Source: Acidobacteriota bacterium
GTDB lineage: Bacteria > Acidobacteriota > Holophagae > Thermotomaculales > Thermotomaculaceae
Assembly: GCA_013151025.1 (NCBI GenBank)
Contig: JAADJC010000057.1
Span: forward strand, 2,530 to 66,529
Reading direction: 5' to 3'
Length of the DNA: 64,000 bases
This document shows, piece by piece, positions 8,899-18,051 of this stretch; positions within the stretch are counted from its first letter, which is position 1, and every line of letters begins with the position of its first letter. Below the pieces are notes generated by a model. That model was given only the letters and a program-made list of their open reading frames with translations. It was not told the origin of the DNA and ran no database searches. A program made the translations under genes and the position numbers.

Positions 8899-9132
8899 AT
8901 GAAAGAGTATATTGAAGTTGAGCCAAGAGAACTAACGGGGAAAGGCCCCAACAGACGGCTCAGAAAGTTGGGAATGATTCCCGGCGTGGTATATGGCGGC
9001 GATAGAAAACCGTTATCTATTTCCATTTCAGAAAAGGAAGTCTGGCAAATGCTCCATGCTGAAACCGGTCTAAACACCGTTCGTACATTGAAACTTGCCG
9101 GGACAGAACAGATCGGCAACGCACCGTTATGA
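8899..9132 (+). pseudogene. rplY: Ribosomal protein L25, N-terminal part (frameshifted)
   Basis: The 77 codons match the 5S rRNA-binding N-terminal domain of L25/CTC (RELTGKGPNRRLRKLGMIPGVVYGG, LNTVRTLKLAG), then end early in TGA. The rest of L25 continues in another frame from 9129. The domain's last strand (IKDYQSDAITRRILHADFLRV) is on the far side of the break, so the half is not a complete domain. A one-base deletion near 9121 would explain the break. Alternatively the ATGA overlap could let ribosomes reinitiate and make two chains. GGAGG precedes the ATG. Confidence 0.85.
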
Positions 9133-9572
9133 TCAAGGATTATCAGTCGGATGCTATCACCCGACGCATTCTTCACGCGGATTTTCTGCGGGTCAACCCC
9201 GACCAGGAAATTGAAGTTTCGGTACCTGTTAAATTGAACGGAACTTCTTTCGGAGTCAAAACCGAGGGCGGCATGATGGATTTCGTTGCCCGTACCCTGA
9301 AACTTGTCGCAAAAGTTGCCGAAATTCCCGCCATTATTGAAGTGGATGTAACTGAGATGCGCATCGGAGACACGATCCGGGTAAAAGATCTTGATATTGA
9401 AAACGTCAGCTTTACTGAACAGGAAGATACCGTTATCGTAAAAGTAGATGTCATGAGAATCTCTGAGGAACCAGTCGAGGAAGCAGAAGAATTGCTGGAA
9501 GAGGGAGAAGAAGAAGCCGCAACAGCCGAAACGGCAGCAGCAGCAACCGAAACCAAAAGCGAAGAAAAATAA
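9129..9572 (+). pseudogene. rplY: Ribosomal protein L25, C-terminal part
   Basis: 147 codons carrying the end of the L25 RNA-binding domain (MIKDYQSDAITRRILHADFLRV), then the TL5/CTC beta-rich C-terminal domain and an acidic Ala/Glu tail typical of general-stress CTC forms. The ATG overlaps the upstream TGA as ATGA. Joined with the previous fragment the product would be about 223 residues, normal for a two-domain L25. It may be one gene broken by a sequencing error, a true frameshift, or two coupled chains. Confidence 0.85.
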
Positions 9573-9578
9573 TATTAT

Positions 9579-10154
9579 ATGTATCTTATTGTGGGATTGG
9601 GAAATCCGGGACGGCGGTATCAATTTACCCGCCACAATCTCGGATTTCTTTTTTTGGACTACATTTGCAGAGAACAGGGAGAGTCGGTTCGGTTCAAAGA
9701 CAAACTGAATTTTTCTTTTATCAGAACCGAACTTTTTGGAGAAGATGTGGTCCTTGCAAAACCATCCACATTCATGAATTTGAGTGGGAATGGTGTCAAA
9801 GATGCGCTGAATTATTTCAAGATCGATACCAACAGACTGATTGTCTGCTATGACGACTTGGACCTCCCTGCAGGGAACATTCGAATTCGGGAACGTGGCG
9901 CTTCCGGAGGGCACAAAGGACTGGCACACGTCATCAACGTTTTGGCAACAAATGAGTTTCTCCGCATTCGCTTTGGGATTGATTCCCCACTTCGGGGCGA
10001 CCGTCCCGGAGTTGACTATGTCCTTTCAAAGATCCCGAAAGGGGAACAGGAATTATTTGAAAATGCGCTTAAAAGCGCATATAATGCTCTTCATATATTT
10101 CTGGAGGAGCATGACTTGAAAAAGGTAATGCAGCTTTACAATAAACGAGTCTAA
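9579..10154 (+). CDS. pth: Peptidyl-tRNA hydrolase
   Basis: Releases tRNA from peptidyl-tRNA dropped by ribosomes. The 191-residue protein has [20 protein letters not shown] with the catalytic histidine, [41 protein letters not shown] and IRFGIDSP, all hallmark Pth segments. It begins 4 bases after the rplY stop and so belongs to the prs-rplY-pth transcription unit. Confidence 0.96.
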   Translation: MYLIVGLGNPGRRYQFTRHNLGFLFLDYICREQGESVRFKDKLNFSFIRTELFGEDVVLAKPSTFMNLSGNGVKDALNYFKIDTNRLIVCYDDLDLPAGNIRIRERGASGGHKGLAHVINVLATNEFLRIRFGIDSPLRGDRPGVDYVLSKIPKGEQELFENALKSAYNALHIFLEEHDLKKVMQLYNKRV

Positions 10155-10168
10155 GGAGGGTTGGAATT

Positions 10169-12205
10169 TTGTCTATACAAACAATCATTTACCTGATACC
10201 AATTGGAGGAGTACTGGCTCTCCTGTTCGCATTATGGAAATCGATGTGGGTCGCAAAGCAGGACGAAGGTAATGACACAATGAAAGAAATTGCCTCCCAT
10301 ATTCGGGAAGGCGCAATGGCATTTCTCTCCCGTGAATATCGGGTGTTGGCTATTTTTGTCATCGTGGTTGCCATTCTACTGGTCATCGGAAATTACGGCA
10401 ACAGCGCCAGCAGCCCGCTGGTAGCCCTTTCTTTCGTGATTGGGGCATCGTGTTCAGCACTGGCCGGTTTCTTCGGTATGAAGGTCGCCACTCTTTCCAA
10501 TGTACGTACCACCAACGCAGCTAAGGAAAAAGGTCTTGTTTCCGCACTGATGGTTGCTTTTTCCGGCGGCTCGGTTATGGGAATGGCTGTGGTTGGACTG
10601 GGTGTGCTGGGCCTTGGAACACTGTTTATAGTGTATTTGAAGGTATTCCAGTTTGATTTCCAGAACCTCAGTGTCCTGAACCGAATCCTGGCTGTTCTCA
10701 GTGGATTCTCCCTGGGCGCCAGCTCCATTGCGCTCTTTGCCCGTGTCGGCGGTGGCATTTACACAAAGGCCGCAGATGTCGGAGCGGATCTGGTGGGGAA
10801 AGTAGAAGCCGGCATCCCTGAGGATGATCCCCGGAATCCGGCCGTTATTGCCGACAATGTCGGAGACAATGTCGGGGACGTCGCGGGAATGGGCGCCGAT
10901 CTCTTCGAATCCTATGTCGGTGCCATTATCGGGTCCATGATCCTTGGAACTACCATGCAACCGGCACCACTCAACTACGTGATCATGCCCCTGGCATTGG
11001 CTGCAGTGGGTATCGTCGTATCCATTCTCGGCACTTTTTTCGTCAGAACTAAAGAAGGTGGAAATCCACAATCTGCTTTGAATATCGGGACCTTTGGTGC
11101 AGGCATACTCATGACGATAGCATCCTATTTCATCATCGGGTATTTTGCCCCTGAAAATACACTGCATATCTTCATAGCAGTTGTCACCGGACTGGTCGCC
11201 GGTATCCTCATCGGGCTCATCACGGAATATTACACATCAGAATCTAAAAGTCATGCCCGTAACATCGCCAAAGATTCCCAGACCGGTGCTGCCACAAATA
11301 TCATCAGCGGCCTGGCAGTGGGGATGCGATCCACTGCGGCGCCGATTATCGTACTTGCAGTCGCAATTGTAACGGCTTTCCATTTTGCCGGTCTTTACGG
11401 AATTGCGCTGGCAGCCGTTGGTATGCTGGCTACGACCGGTATCCAGCTTGCAGTGGACGCCTATGGCCCCATTGCCGACAATGCCGGTGGAATTGCTGAA
11501 ATGGCACACCTTGGCCCGGAAGTGCGGGAAATTACGGATAAACTGGACGCAGTGGGCAACACCACAGCAGCTATCGGCAAGGGATTTGCCATCGGCTCCG
11601 CAGCACTGACAGCACTTGCATTGTTCAGCGCATTCAAACACACTGCCCACGTCGGCCCCATCGTTGTGGATAACCCCTACGTGATGGCCGGATTGTTCAT
11701 CGGCGGCATGCTGCCCTTCCTGTTCTCTTCTCTTGCCATGCAGGCGGTTGGAGAAGCCGCCTTTGAAATGATTGAAGAAGTAAGAAGACAGTTCCGGGAA
11801 ATTCCCGGACTGCTGGAGGGAAAAGCAAAAGCGGATTTCGCCCGTTGTGTGGATATTTCCACTGCTGCTGCTATTAAACGAATGGTGTTACCTGGCCTGA
11901 TAGCCATTGTCACACCAGTCGTTTTCGGTTTCGTCAACAAGGAAATGCTCGGTGGTTTGCTGGTCGGAGTCACTGTCAGTGGCGTGCTCATGGCCATTTT
12001 CATGGCCAATGCCGGTGGTGCCTGGGATAATGCAAAAAAACATATTGAAACAGGCGCATTCGGTGGAAAAGGCTCCGATGCGCACAAGGCGGCCGTAGTA
12101 GGCGACACTGTTGGCGACCCATTTAAGGATACAGCCGGCCCTTCCCTGAACATCCTGATCAAATTAATGTCAGTAGTTGCCCTTGTTATCGCGCCATTGC
12201 TCTGA
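10169..12205 (+). CDS. hppA: Membrane-bound K+-dependent pyrophosphatase
   Basis: Integral membrane ion pump driven by pyrophosphate hydrolysis, 678 residues with about 16 membrane helices. The substrate-binding loop [20 protein letters not shown], followed by [27 protein letters not shown], is complete, as is the second acidic cluster [31 protein letters not shown] has Ala where K+-independent enzymes have Lys, placing it in the K+-dependent class; these pump H+ or Na+, which cannot be told apart here. The start is TTG after a strong AAGGAGGG. The enzyme conserves energy from PPi, for example from the two acyl-CoA ligases in this window. Confidence 0.95.
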   Translation: MSIQTIIYLIPIGGVLALLFALWKSMWVAKQDEGNDTMKEIASHIREGAMAFLSREYRVLAIFVIVVAILLVIGNYGNSASSPLVALSFVIGASCSALAGFFGMKVATLSNVRTTNAAKEKGLVSALMVAFSGGSVMGMAVVGLGVLGLGTLFIVYLKVFQFDFQNLSVLNRILAVLSGFSLGASSIALFARVGGGIYTKAADVGADLVGKVEAGIPEDDPRNPAVIADNVGDNVGDVAGMGADLFESYVGAIIGSMILGTTMQPAPLNYVIMPLALAAVGIVVSILGTFFVRTKEGGNPQSALNIGTFGAGILMTIASYFIIGYFAPENTLHIFIAVVTGLVAGILIGLITEYYTSESKSHARNIAKDSQTGAATNIISGLAVGMRSTAAPIIVLAVAIVTAFHFAGLYGIALAAVGMLATTGIQLAVDAYGPIADNAGGIAEMAHLGPEVREITDKLDAVGNTTAAIGKGFAIGSAALTALALFSAFKHTAHVGPIVVDNPYVMAGLFIGGMLPFLFSSLAMQAVGEAAFEMIEEVRRQFREIPGLLEGKAKADFARCVDISTAAAIKRMVLPGLIAIVTPVVFGFVNKEMLGGLLVGVTVSGVLMAIFMANAGGAWDNAKKHIETGAFGGKGSDAHKAAVVGDTVGDPFKDTAGPSLNILIKLMSVVALVIAPLL

Positions 12206-12223
12206 TATACTCTCGCAGTCCTT

Positions 12224-12246
12224 GGGAGCGGGAGGAACCCGCTCCC
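12224..12246 (+). promoter_or_regulatory. Hairpin in rpsF leader
   Basis: Perfect nine-base stem GGGAGCGGG-AGGAA-CCCGCTCCC between hppA and rpsF. No U-tract follows, so it is not a standard terminator. It could be a leader structure for ribosomal-protein feedback or an RNA-processing site. Confidence 0.4.
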
Positions 12247-12273
12247 TGTTAAAGCCATAAGGAGGTTTTAGAA

Positions 12274-12681
12274 ATGAGTTTTTATGAAACATTGATCCTC
12301 ACTGTGCCTCATCTAACCGATGAAGAACAGGATCAGATAGCGGCCGACTATACCGCCGTTATCGAGGGTCAGAAAGGAACGATCCGAAACGTGGACAAAT
12401 GGGGTAAGCGTGTTCTGGCTTATCCCATCAACAAAATCAATGAAGGCGTGTACACCCTCATCGAATTCACCGGCGACGGAAAAGTTGTTCTTGAACTGGA
12501 TCGTAAGTTGAAAATCAACGAAAACGTCATGCGCCACATCGTGGTCAACCAGGATCATGATATTAAACTGAGAGAAAGGGCAGAGGCAAAAGCCAAGAAG
12601 AAACAGCGCCCTGTAAAAGTTGAAGTCGAAGCCCCCACAGTAGAATCCACCCCGGCTCCTGAAACAAAAGAGGAGGCATAA
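12274..12681 (+). CDS. rpsF: Ribosomal protein S6
   Basis: Small-subunit protein that binds 16S rRNA with S18. The 135 residues contain the S6 ferredoxin-like fold segments ([51 protein letters not shown]), then a Lys/Pro/Glu-rich tail of about 35 residues. AAGGAGG precedes the ATG. It is followed one base later by rpsR. Confidence 0.96.
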   Translation: MSFYETLILTVPHLTDEEQDQIAADYTAVIEGQKGTIRNVDKWGKRVLAYPINKINEGVYTLIEFTGDGKVVLELDRKLKINENVMRHIVVNQDHDIKLRERAEAKAKKKQRPVKVEVEAPTVESTPAPETKEEA

Positions 12682-12682
12682 G

Positions 12683-12946
12683 ATGGCTATGCAGCAAAGA
12701 CCGAGACGCCCGAGGGGTGGAAAGCGCAATTTTTTCTATAAAAAGAAAAAATATTGTAAATTCTGCGCCGGGAATATTGATGTAATCGATTACAAAGACA
12801 TCAACCTTCTGAGAAATTACGTGCTGGAAGGCTCCATGATCGCACCGCGCCGGGCAACCGGCACCTGTGCCAAGCACCAGCGCAAACTGCAGACTGCCAT
12901 CAAACGTGCCCGAGTAATGGCGCTTCTGCCCTATGTATCGGAGTAA
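12683..12946 (+). CDS. rpsR: Ribosomal protein S18
   Basis: Partner of S6 in the 30S platform, 87 residues. It has the conserved core [33 protein letters not shown]. Three cysteines (YCKFC and TGTC) are kept, as in zinc-binding C+ type S18. The stop overlaps the next gene as TAATG. Confidence 0.96.
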   Translation: MAMQQRPRRPRGGKRNFFYKKKKYCKFCAGNIDVIDYKDINLLRNYVLEGSMIAPRRATGTCAKHQRKLQTAIKRARVMALLPYVSE

Positions 12947-13818
12947 TGCAGCCTGAACTGAAATCTTTTCTCCTATTGACCGCTTTTTTGTTTGCATTGA
13001 ATTTTCTGGGACCGCTTGCATTGTTGCTGCCGGTCCCATTTATTTTCTACTACGAACGTGTACCCGCGTTGTATCGTGCTGTTTCAGCCGGTATTGTGGC
13101 CGTACTTTTACTGATACTGGTTCAGGAACCCCTTGCTCAGTTTGTCGTCATCTTTCAGTTCGCCTCATTGATTGCCCCTTTCCTACTCTTTCTCAGCATG
13201 CAGGAAAAAGGCCACAGCATCGACATCAGCATCCCTGCCGCCCTACTGCTTACATTTATTCTGGTAGCAGCAGGATCATTGGCTTACCCTTTTTTCTTTC
13301 ACATGCCAATCGCGGAACAACTTAGCGCAGTACTCAAGGAATCCGGCTTTCAACCCAGTCCTGACCTGAATCAGGCGCTGACATCCTTCATCCATATCCT
13401 GCCCGGCATCATATTCCTGTCTGAAGGGATAATCCTGCTGTTAAACTTAATGATATTCTCCAAAATTACCCGCGAGTCCCTTCATTTTCAATCTTTTCGT
13501 CTCCCAGATTCCCTCATCATTGCCTTTGTAATACTGGCTGTTCTGTTCATTTTCACTTCCATTGTTCCTGTGATCCATTCCGACACACTTCGGCATATGA
13601 CCACCAATACCCTGATTGCCATTGCATTTGCCTATTTTGCCCAGGGCTTGGCGGTGGCTGTATTCTTCATTAACAAAATGAAAATCCCTCCTCTCCTGCG
13701 TCTCGTCTTCTTTGTCTTCATCTTCATCCAACCGGGGCCCCTTCTCGTCGTCGGAATCGGTTTTGCTGACATCTGGGTTGAATTTCGAAAACGTTCCTTT
13801 ATAATCAATAAAAAGTAA
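12946..13818 (+). CDS. DUF2232 polytopic membrane protein
   Basis: 290-residue hydrophobic protein with about eight membrane helices. It matches the DUF2232 (YybS-like) membrane family in both character and position: in many bacteria this gene lies between rpsR and rplI. The start overlaps the rpsR stop as TAATG, showing coupling. The usual rplI (ribosomal L9) does not follow; two glycosyltransferases do. Biochemical function is unknown. Confidence 0.75.
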   Translation: MQPELKSFLLLTAFLFALNFLGPLALLLPVPFIFYYERVPALYRAVSAGIVAVLLLILVQEPLAQFVVIFQFASLIAPFLLFLSMQEKGHSIDISIPAALLLTFILVAAGSLAYPFFFHMPIAEQLSAVLKESGFQPSPDLNQALTSFIHILPGIIFLSEGIILLLNLMIFSKITRESLHFQSFRLPDSLIIAFVILAVLFIFTSIVPVIHSDTLRHMTTNTLIAIAFAYFAQGLAVAVFFINKMKIPPLLRLVFFVFIFIQPGPLLVVGIGFADIWVEFRKRSFIINKK

Positions 13819-13831
13819 AGGAGTGTACCTG

Positions 13832-14506
13832 TTGTACAAAGACAAGACCATTACCGTCGTCATCCCATGCCTCAACGAAGAAGAGGCTATCGGAAAAGTC
13901 CTCAATGATGTTCCGGATTTTGTGGAAAACGTCATCGTTGTGGACAACAACTCCACCGACCGAACACCGGAAATTGCCAGAGAAAAGGGTGCCACCGTTA
14001 TTCAGGAAACGATCCGGGGATACGGCCGAGCATACAAAACCGGGTTTTCCAAAGCCACCGGGGACGTCATTGTTACACTGGATGGGGACCATTCTTACCC
14101 GGTTCACGACCTGAAACGACTTCTTGACATCTTCTTCCAGTACAATGTAGACTTCCTCTCCTGCTGCCGTTTTCCGGTAATGGATGCCGACGCCATGTCG
14201 TTTAAACACTGGATCGGCAACCAGGTTCTGTCGCTGGTCATGTCCGTGTTGTACAAAACTCCCATCGAAGACTCTCAATCCGGTATGTGGGTATTTTACC
14301 GTAACATTCTGGGCAAAATTCGACTCAGAAGTGACGGCATGCCCTTGTCTGAAGAAATTAAAATAGAAGCCATCCGCAACCCGGAGATCCGTTTTAAGGA
14401 AGAGCATATCAAATACTCTGCCCGAAGCGGTGAAATCAAGCTCCGGCCATGGCGGGACGGTATGCGTAACCTCGTGTTCCTTTTTCGAAAACGGCTCTTT
14501 CCCTGA
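13832..14506 (+). CDS. Family 2 glycosyltransferase (DPM1-like)
   Basis: 224-residue GT-A enzyme beginning TITVVIPCLNEEEAIGKVL, with VIVVDNNSTDRT and the metal-binding DGDHSYP. It resembles polyprenyl-phosphate mannosyl/glucosyl transferases but lacks membrane helices. The TTG at 13832 is chosen because AAAGGAG lies eight bases upstream; a GTG at 13823 would overlap that site. The next gene is another GT2 enzyme, so both probably build a surface glycan, although they are 15 kb from the rhamnose operon. Confidence 0.85.
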   Translation: MYKDKTITVVIPCLNEEEAIGKVLNDVPDFVENVIVVDNNSTDRTPEIAREKGATVIQETIRGYGRAYKTGFSKATGDVIVTLDGDHSYPVHDLKRLLDIFFQYNVDFLSCCRFPVMDADAMSFKHWIGNQVLSLVMSVLYKTPIEDSQSGMWVFYRNILGKIRLRSDGMPLSEEIKIEAIRNPEIRFKEEHIKYSARSGEIKLRPWRDGMRNLVFLFRKRLFP

Positions 14507-14521
14507 CCCTGGACAAAACAC

Positions 14522-15541
14522 ATGGCAAGGGTCAGTGTTATTATTGCCAACTACAACGGCCTCCACTTCCTGAAAGATTGCCTGCACTCGCTATCCATCC
14601 AGACTTATCGAGATTTTGAAGTCATTGCGGTGGACAATGGCTCCGGTGACGGTTCTGCGGATTGGCTGAATGCTTCACCCTACCCCTTTGTGAAACCCGT
14701 TCTGCTCACAGAAAACTTTGGCTTCGGTATTGCCAACAACCGAGGCTATGACGTGGCAACTGGGGAAATTATTGTCATCCTCAATAACGATACTATCCTG
14801 CCGGAAAACTTTCTGAAAAAATTGATCGCCCCGCTGGCAAATGCGAATGTGGACATGGTCGCACCTCTCATCGTCTACAAGGATCGGGCTGACATTGTGG
14901 ACAAAGCCGGTGGGCACCTCTTTTATCCTGACGGGCTGAACCGGGGCCGGGGCTGCGGCGAAAAACTCATTCCCCGTTACCTGAAAGCGGGGGAATGCTT
15001 CTACCCCGATGGCTGCGCCGCCGCGTTTCGGCGGGAACTCATTGAAAAAGCCGGATTCTTTGACGAAGACTTCTTCCTCTACGGTGAAGATACCGACCTG
15101 GGCCTTCGGTACCGCAGGGCCGGAGCCACCTGCTTCTATCAGCCGGAAGCGGTGGTTAATCACATCCATTCCGGAACCGCCGGTAAATACAGCCCTGACA
15201 AAGCCTACTACGTGGAACGAAACCGCTGGTACGTCCTGATGAAAAACCTGCCGTGGTTCTGGATATTTCTATCGCCGTTTTTCACATTGATTCGCTACTT
15301 CTTCCAGGCCATTGCTGCGCTTGTGGGAAAGGGCTCCCCCGGCCACTTCGCCGAAGGGCATTCCAGAATGGAACTGCTGAAGACCCTCTATCGCGCCAAC
15401 CGGGATGGCATCAAAGCCATTCCTGCCCTTCTCAAAAAACGAAAACAACTGAGCCCCCTGTTCACAATCGGCGGCTTCGCCTTTTCTGGCTTGATCATCC
15501 GCTACTTTCTCTCCCCGGTGAAAATTGCGTTCAGGGATTAA
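14522..15541 (+). CDS. Family 2 glycosyltransferase (rhamnosyltransferase-like)
   Basis: 339 residues. The N-terminal GT-A domain has VSVIIANYNGLHFLKDCL, EVIAVDNGSGDGS, ENFGFGIANNRG and the NNDT metal site. FDEDFFLYGEDTDLGLRYRRAG is the acceptor-side motif of rhamnosyltransferase-type GT2 proteins such as WbbL. A hydrophobic segment near residues 240-265 suggests membrane association. It follows the previous GT by 15 bases and ends the plus-strand block. Confidence 0.87.
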   Translation: MARVSVIIANYNGLHFLKDCLHSLSIQTYRDFEVIAVDNGSGDGSADWLNASPYPFVKPVLLTENFGFGIANNRGYDVATGEIIVILNNDTILPENFLKKLIAPLANANVDMVAPLIVYKDRADIVDKAGGHLFYPDGLNRGRGCGEKLIPRYLKAGECFYPDGCAAAFRRELIEKAGFFDEDFFLYGEDTDLGLRYRRAGATCFYQPEAVVNHIHSGTAGKYSPDKAYYVERNRWYVLMKNLPWFWIFLSPFFTLIRYFFQAIAALVGKGSPGHFAEGHSRMELLKTLYRANRDGIKAIPALLKKRKQLSPLFTIGGFAFSGLIIRYFLSPVKIAFRD

Positions 15542-15705
15542 GGCCGGACAGAACCTGCGTCAATAAAGGGGAAATACCGTAATCTTCGCTCCCCGCACTT
15601 CCATTTCGGGTGAAACGCCAAAAAGCCGCAACCATTTATCCTGAAAAAAGCGAATAGACGGGCGCTGTTTCAGCTATACAAACCCCGCTATCGGGAACAA
15701 GCCCC

Positions 15706-16830
15706 TCACCGCTTCCTTTCACGCAATTCAACCACCGCCCCGTGGCGGCGGTGGGCGTCTGCCATGCGGGTAAAGACAGCTTTGGTTGCCAGCAGTTCCA
15801 GCGGCTTTACACCGGTTTCACGGATGACGCCATCCCGGATCATGGCAGCAGTTTCAGCTGCCGTTACGGCAACGGAATTCACCAGACCAAAGACGTCATT
15901 TTCAGAATTATACGGCATGTTGTAAAAATGGACATGGCTGCCTTCTGCACTTTCTACAGTGATTTCCATGATGAACATGTCATCCCGTTCTAAATTTCCA
16001 AACTGTTTTTCCAGCACCTTCGCCAGAAAACGGATGGGGATGACAGCAGTTGAGCCCATTTGAACCGGTTCACGGGACAGGAATCCGGCCTCCCGAATTG
16101 TTGCCATGAATTCCAGATGGCCATGCCACCGCAGTGTTCGCTCCTCCATTTCCGGTACATCGGGATAGGAAGTGAGAAAGGATCGGGCACCGTCGCTGAC
16201 GAAGGATTGAAGTTTCAGGCCATTAATTTCCTCCTCCTGCACGCTCTCAAAGGGGTCTTCTGTCGTCACATGCGCGTTTTTTCTCACTTTCGCGGGACGG
16301 ACATATTCTTCCATCAAATCTTCCACTGACCAGGTCAGACTGTGGAAAAACGGGGGCATGGGAGATTTTGGAATGGCACCCAGTTTCATCACCACCCGGG
16401 ACGCGCCTCCCAGTTGCCGTACCGAATACCCGGCCATGAGATGGGAAAAACCCGGAGCGGCCCCACAATCCGGAACAATCAATGCACCGACAGCTTTCGC
16501 CTCATTATCCAGAGCCATGAAATCTTCTTCAAGGAAGGAAACACTGACTGCGCGGATTCCGGCCTTCGCCGCCGCCTGCAGCAATGGATAGGACCAGACG
16601 GATGGCAGGGCGTCTATCAACAACTCAAAGGATGACAGCATAACTTCAGGCGCATTCTCCCCCAGTGGGCTTCGGTTCATAACATGAATCCGATTCCCAA
16701 ACCGTGCCTGTGCCCGTTCCACTACCTCTTTTGAACGATCATACACCGTTACTGCGTCAAAACCGTTTTCCAGCAACAGTTCCAGAATTCGAAACCCCTG
16801 TCTCCCAAGCCCCATAATCAGTGTTTTCAT
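15706..16830 (-). CDS. Saccharopine dehydrogenase-like oxidoreductase
   Basis: 374-residue NAD(P)-dependent oxidoreductase with a Rossmann start MKTLIMGLGRQGFRILELL. LIVPDCGAAPGFSHLMAGY and the overall layout fit the saccharopine-dehydrogenase / lysine 6-dehydrogenase group; the exact amino-acid substrate cannot be read from sequence. The ATG at 16830 follows AGGAG; the frame stays open upstream through repeat DNA, but that part (residues resembling translated repeats) is unlikely to be coding. It stands alone between the plus-strand glycosyltransferases and the aromatic operon. Confidence 0.75.
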   Translation of the reverse strand: MKTLIMGLGRQGFRILELLLENGFDAVTVYDRSKEVVERAQARFGNRIHVMNRSPLGENAPEVMLSSFELLIDALPSVWSYPLLQAAAKAGIRAVSVSFLEEDFMALDNEAKAVGALIVPDCGAAPGFSHLMAGYSVRQLGGASRVVMKLGAIPKSPMPPFFHSLTWSVEDLMEEYVRPAKVRKNAHVTTEDPFESVQEEEINGLKLQSFVSDGARSFLTSYPDVPEMEERTLRWHGHLEFMATIREAGFLSREPVQMGSTAVIPIRFLAKVLEKQFGNLERDDMFIMEITVESAEGSHVHFYNMPYNSENDVFGLVNSVAVTAAETAAMIRDGVIRETGVKPLELLATKAVFTRMADAHRRHGAVVELRERKR

Positions 16831-16867
16831 CGAATCTCCTTCGTTTTTGTTCCAGCCAATTATACAC

Positions 16868-16927
16868 GGCACCTGCGGCTCGCAGGTGCCGAATGTTAAA
16901 AATAAATGTTGAATGTTAAATGACAGA
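16868..16927. repeat. Ten-base-stem hairpin plus AATGTT array
   Basis: Perfect hairpin GGCACCTGCG-GCT-CGCAGGTGCC (16868-16890) followed directly by a degenerate seven-base array built on GAATGTT (to about 16923). Same architecture as at 21522 and 6151. Confidence 0.7.
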
Positions 16928-17140
16928 AGAAGAATAGGAAAAGGCAGGGAAGTTGCCAGTCCCCGTTTTACTCCCAGTCTTTCCCTTTTTGCCTCTGGTG
17001 ATTTTTCAATTTGCTGAAGCAAATTGAGGGGCGTGCGGATTGGGCGTCCGGGTGCCGAACGGGGACGGGACTACCGCCCCCGGACTGGAGGGGGTGGGTG
17101 TTATCAAACATCCTGTCAAGACGCGTCCCCATCAGTTCCT
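16928..17140. other. Non-coding region before repeat copy A
   Basis: GC-rich stretch with no convincing gene. It contains CCCCCGGACTGGAG (from about 17079), whose complement appears at about 24315 next to the other copy of the 120-base repeat. Confidence 0.45.
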
Positions 17141-17263
17141 GTTCCCACGTCTACGTGGCGGATGCCGGGAACGCAAAGGCCTCACGCTTGCATGAAGGTC
17201 TGCGGCGTTTCAGGCAGCCGGAAGATGGCGCAAAGCGCCACCGGGAACAAAAACTGATTCCCA
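17141..17263. repeat. 120-bp interspersed repeat, copy A
   Basis: Homologous over about 120 bases to 24558-24680. Shared blocks include GTTCCCA, GGATGCCGG, ACGCAAAGG, GAAGG and AACTGATTCC. It contains the hairpin TGGCGC-AAA-GCGCCA (17226-17240); the other copy has a different but equally perfect stem at the same place. It begins right after the tyrA stop on the minus strand. Confidence 0.75.
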
Positions 17264-17265
17264 CG

Positions 17266-18051
17266 TCACGGTGCCAACGGCACCACATTTTCCCGCAACC
17301 GGTTGAAGAAAGAAACGGCTTCTTCGTAGTCCCGGCCACGGATGACATGGCGCATAAATTCCATCCGGCTGATAACCCGCTCCAACTGCTTTATGGAATG
17401 GGGGTTGAACAGAATTTCCGCCAGCAGGTAGTCGTCTTCGGACAAAAGTCCGGTGGCAATTTCACGATGTTTCTTGAAAGTGGTGCCTGGTACCACGTCT
17501 TTGTCCATACATGCCGCAAACACCATTGTGGACACGAAGGGCAACGTCAAGGAGTACGCCATCATCCGGTCATGCTCATCGAATGAATAATCGAAGATGG
17601 AAAGCCCCTTTTCTTCAAAGAATCCACGAAAAAATGCGGCTGAACCGGGATCGGACTCATGGATGATGACGGCGGATTCTTCGTTCAGGGCGCGGATGTT
17701 GGCAAATGTGGGGCCGAACATGGGGTGGATGGAAACAAATTGACGCCCGCACCGGGAATAGAATTCCGGCAATTCCCCTTTTACCGATGTAATGTCACAC
17801 AGAATACAGTTTTGCGGCAAAATTTCCTTCACAGATTGAAAAACAGGGATGGTTTCTTTCAATGGAACAGCGTTGATTAAGAGTTCCGGCGCGAAATCTT
17901 CCAATTCATCAAGGGTTTCCAGCTTCTTCACTCCTTTGATTTTTTCCACCCGGCCTGGAATCGGGTCAAAGGCGTGAACGGTGTGGTGCACAGCCAGTTC
18001 CCGTGCCAACCAGCTTCCCATGTTGCCGCAACCGAGAATCGCGACTCTCAC
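17266..18051 (-). CDS. tyrA: Prephenate dehydrogenase
   Basis: Oxidises prephenate to 4-hydroxyphenylpyruvate for tyrosine. 261 residues: the NAD-binding start VRVAILGCGNMGSWLARELA, DITSVKGELPEFY, the conserved SIHPMFGPT and a helical C-terminal half with [11 protein letters not shown]. No ACT or chorismate mutase domain is fused. The GTG at 18051 is chosen because it overlaps the pheA stop as GTGA. Last gene of aroF-aroA-pheA-tyrA, under the Phe/Tyr leader. Confidence 0.88.
   Translation of the reverse strand: MRVAILGCGNMGSWLARELAVHHTVHAFDPIPGRVEKIKGVKKLETLDELEDFAPELLINAVPLKETIPVFQSVKEILPQNCILCDITSVKGELPEFYSRCGRQFVSIHPMFGPTFANIRALNEESAVIIHESDPGSAAFFRGFFEEKGLSIFDYSFDEHDRMMAYSLTLPFVSTMVFAACMDKDVVPGTTFKKHREIATGLLSEDDYLLAEILFNPHSIKQLERVISRMEFMRHVIRGRDYEEAVSFFNRLRENVVPLAP

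Noticed and set aside
12224-12246. Terminator after hppA
   Set aside because: Strong stem but no U-tract; left as a leader hairpin.
17011-17586. 191-codon plus-strand frame
   Set aside because: It is antisense to tyrA and starts in repeat DNA; tyrA is clearly the real gene.
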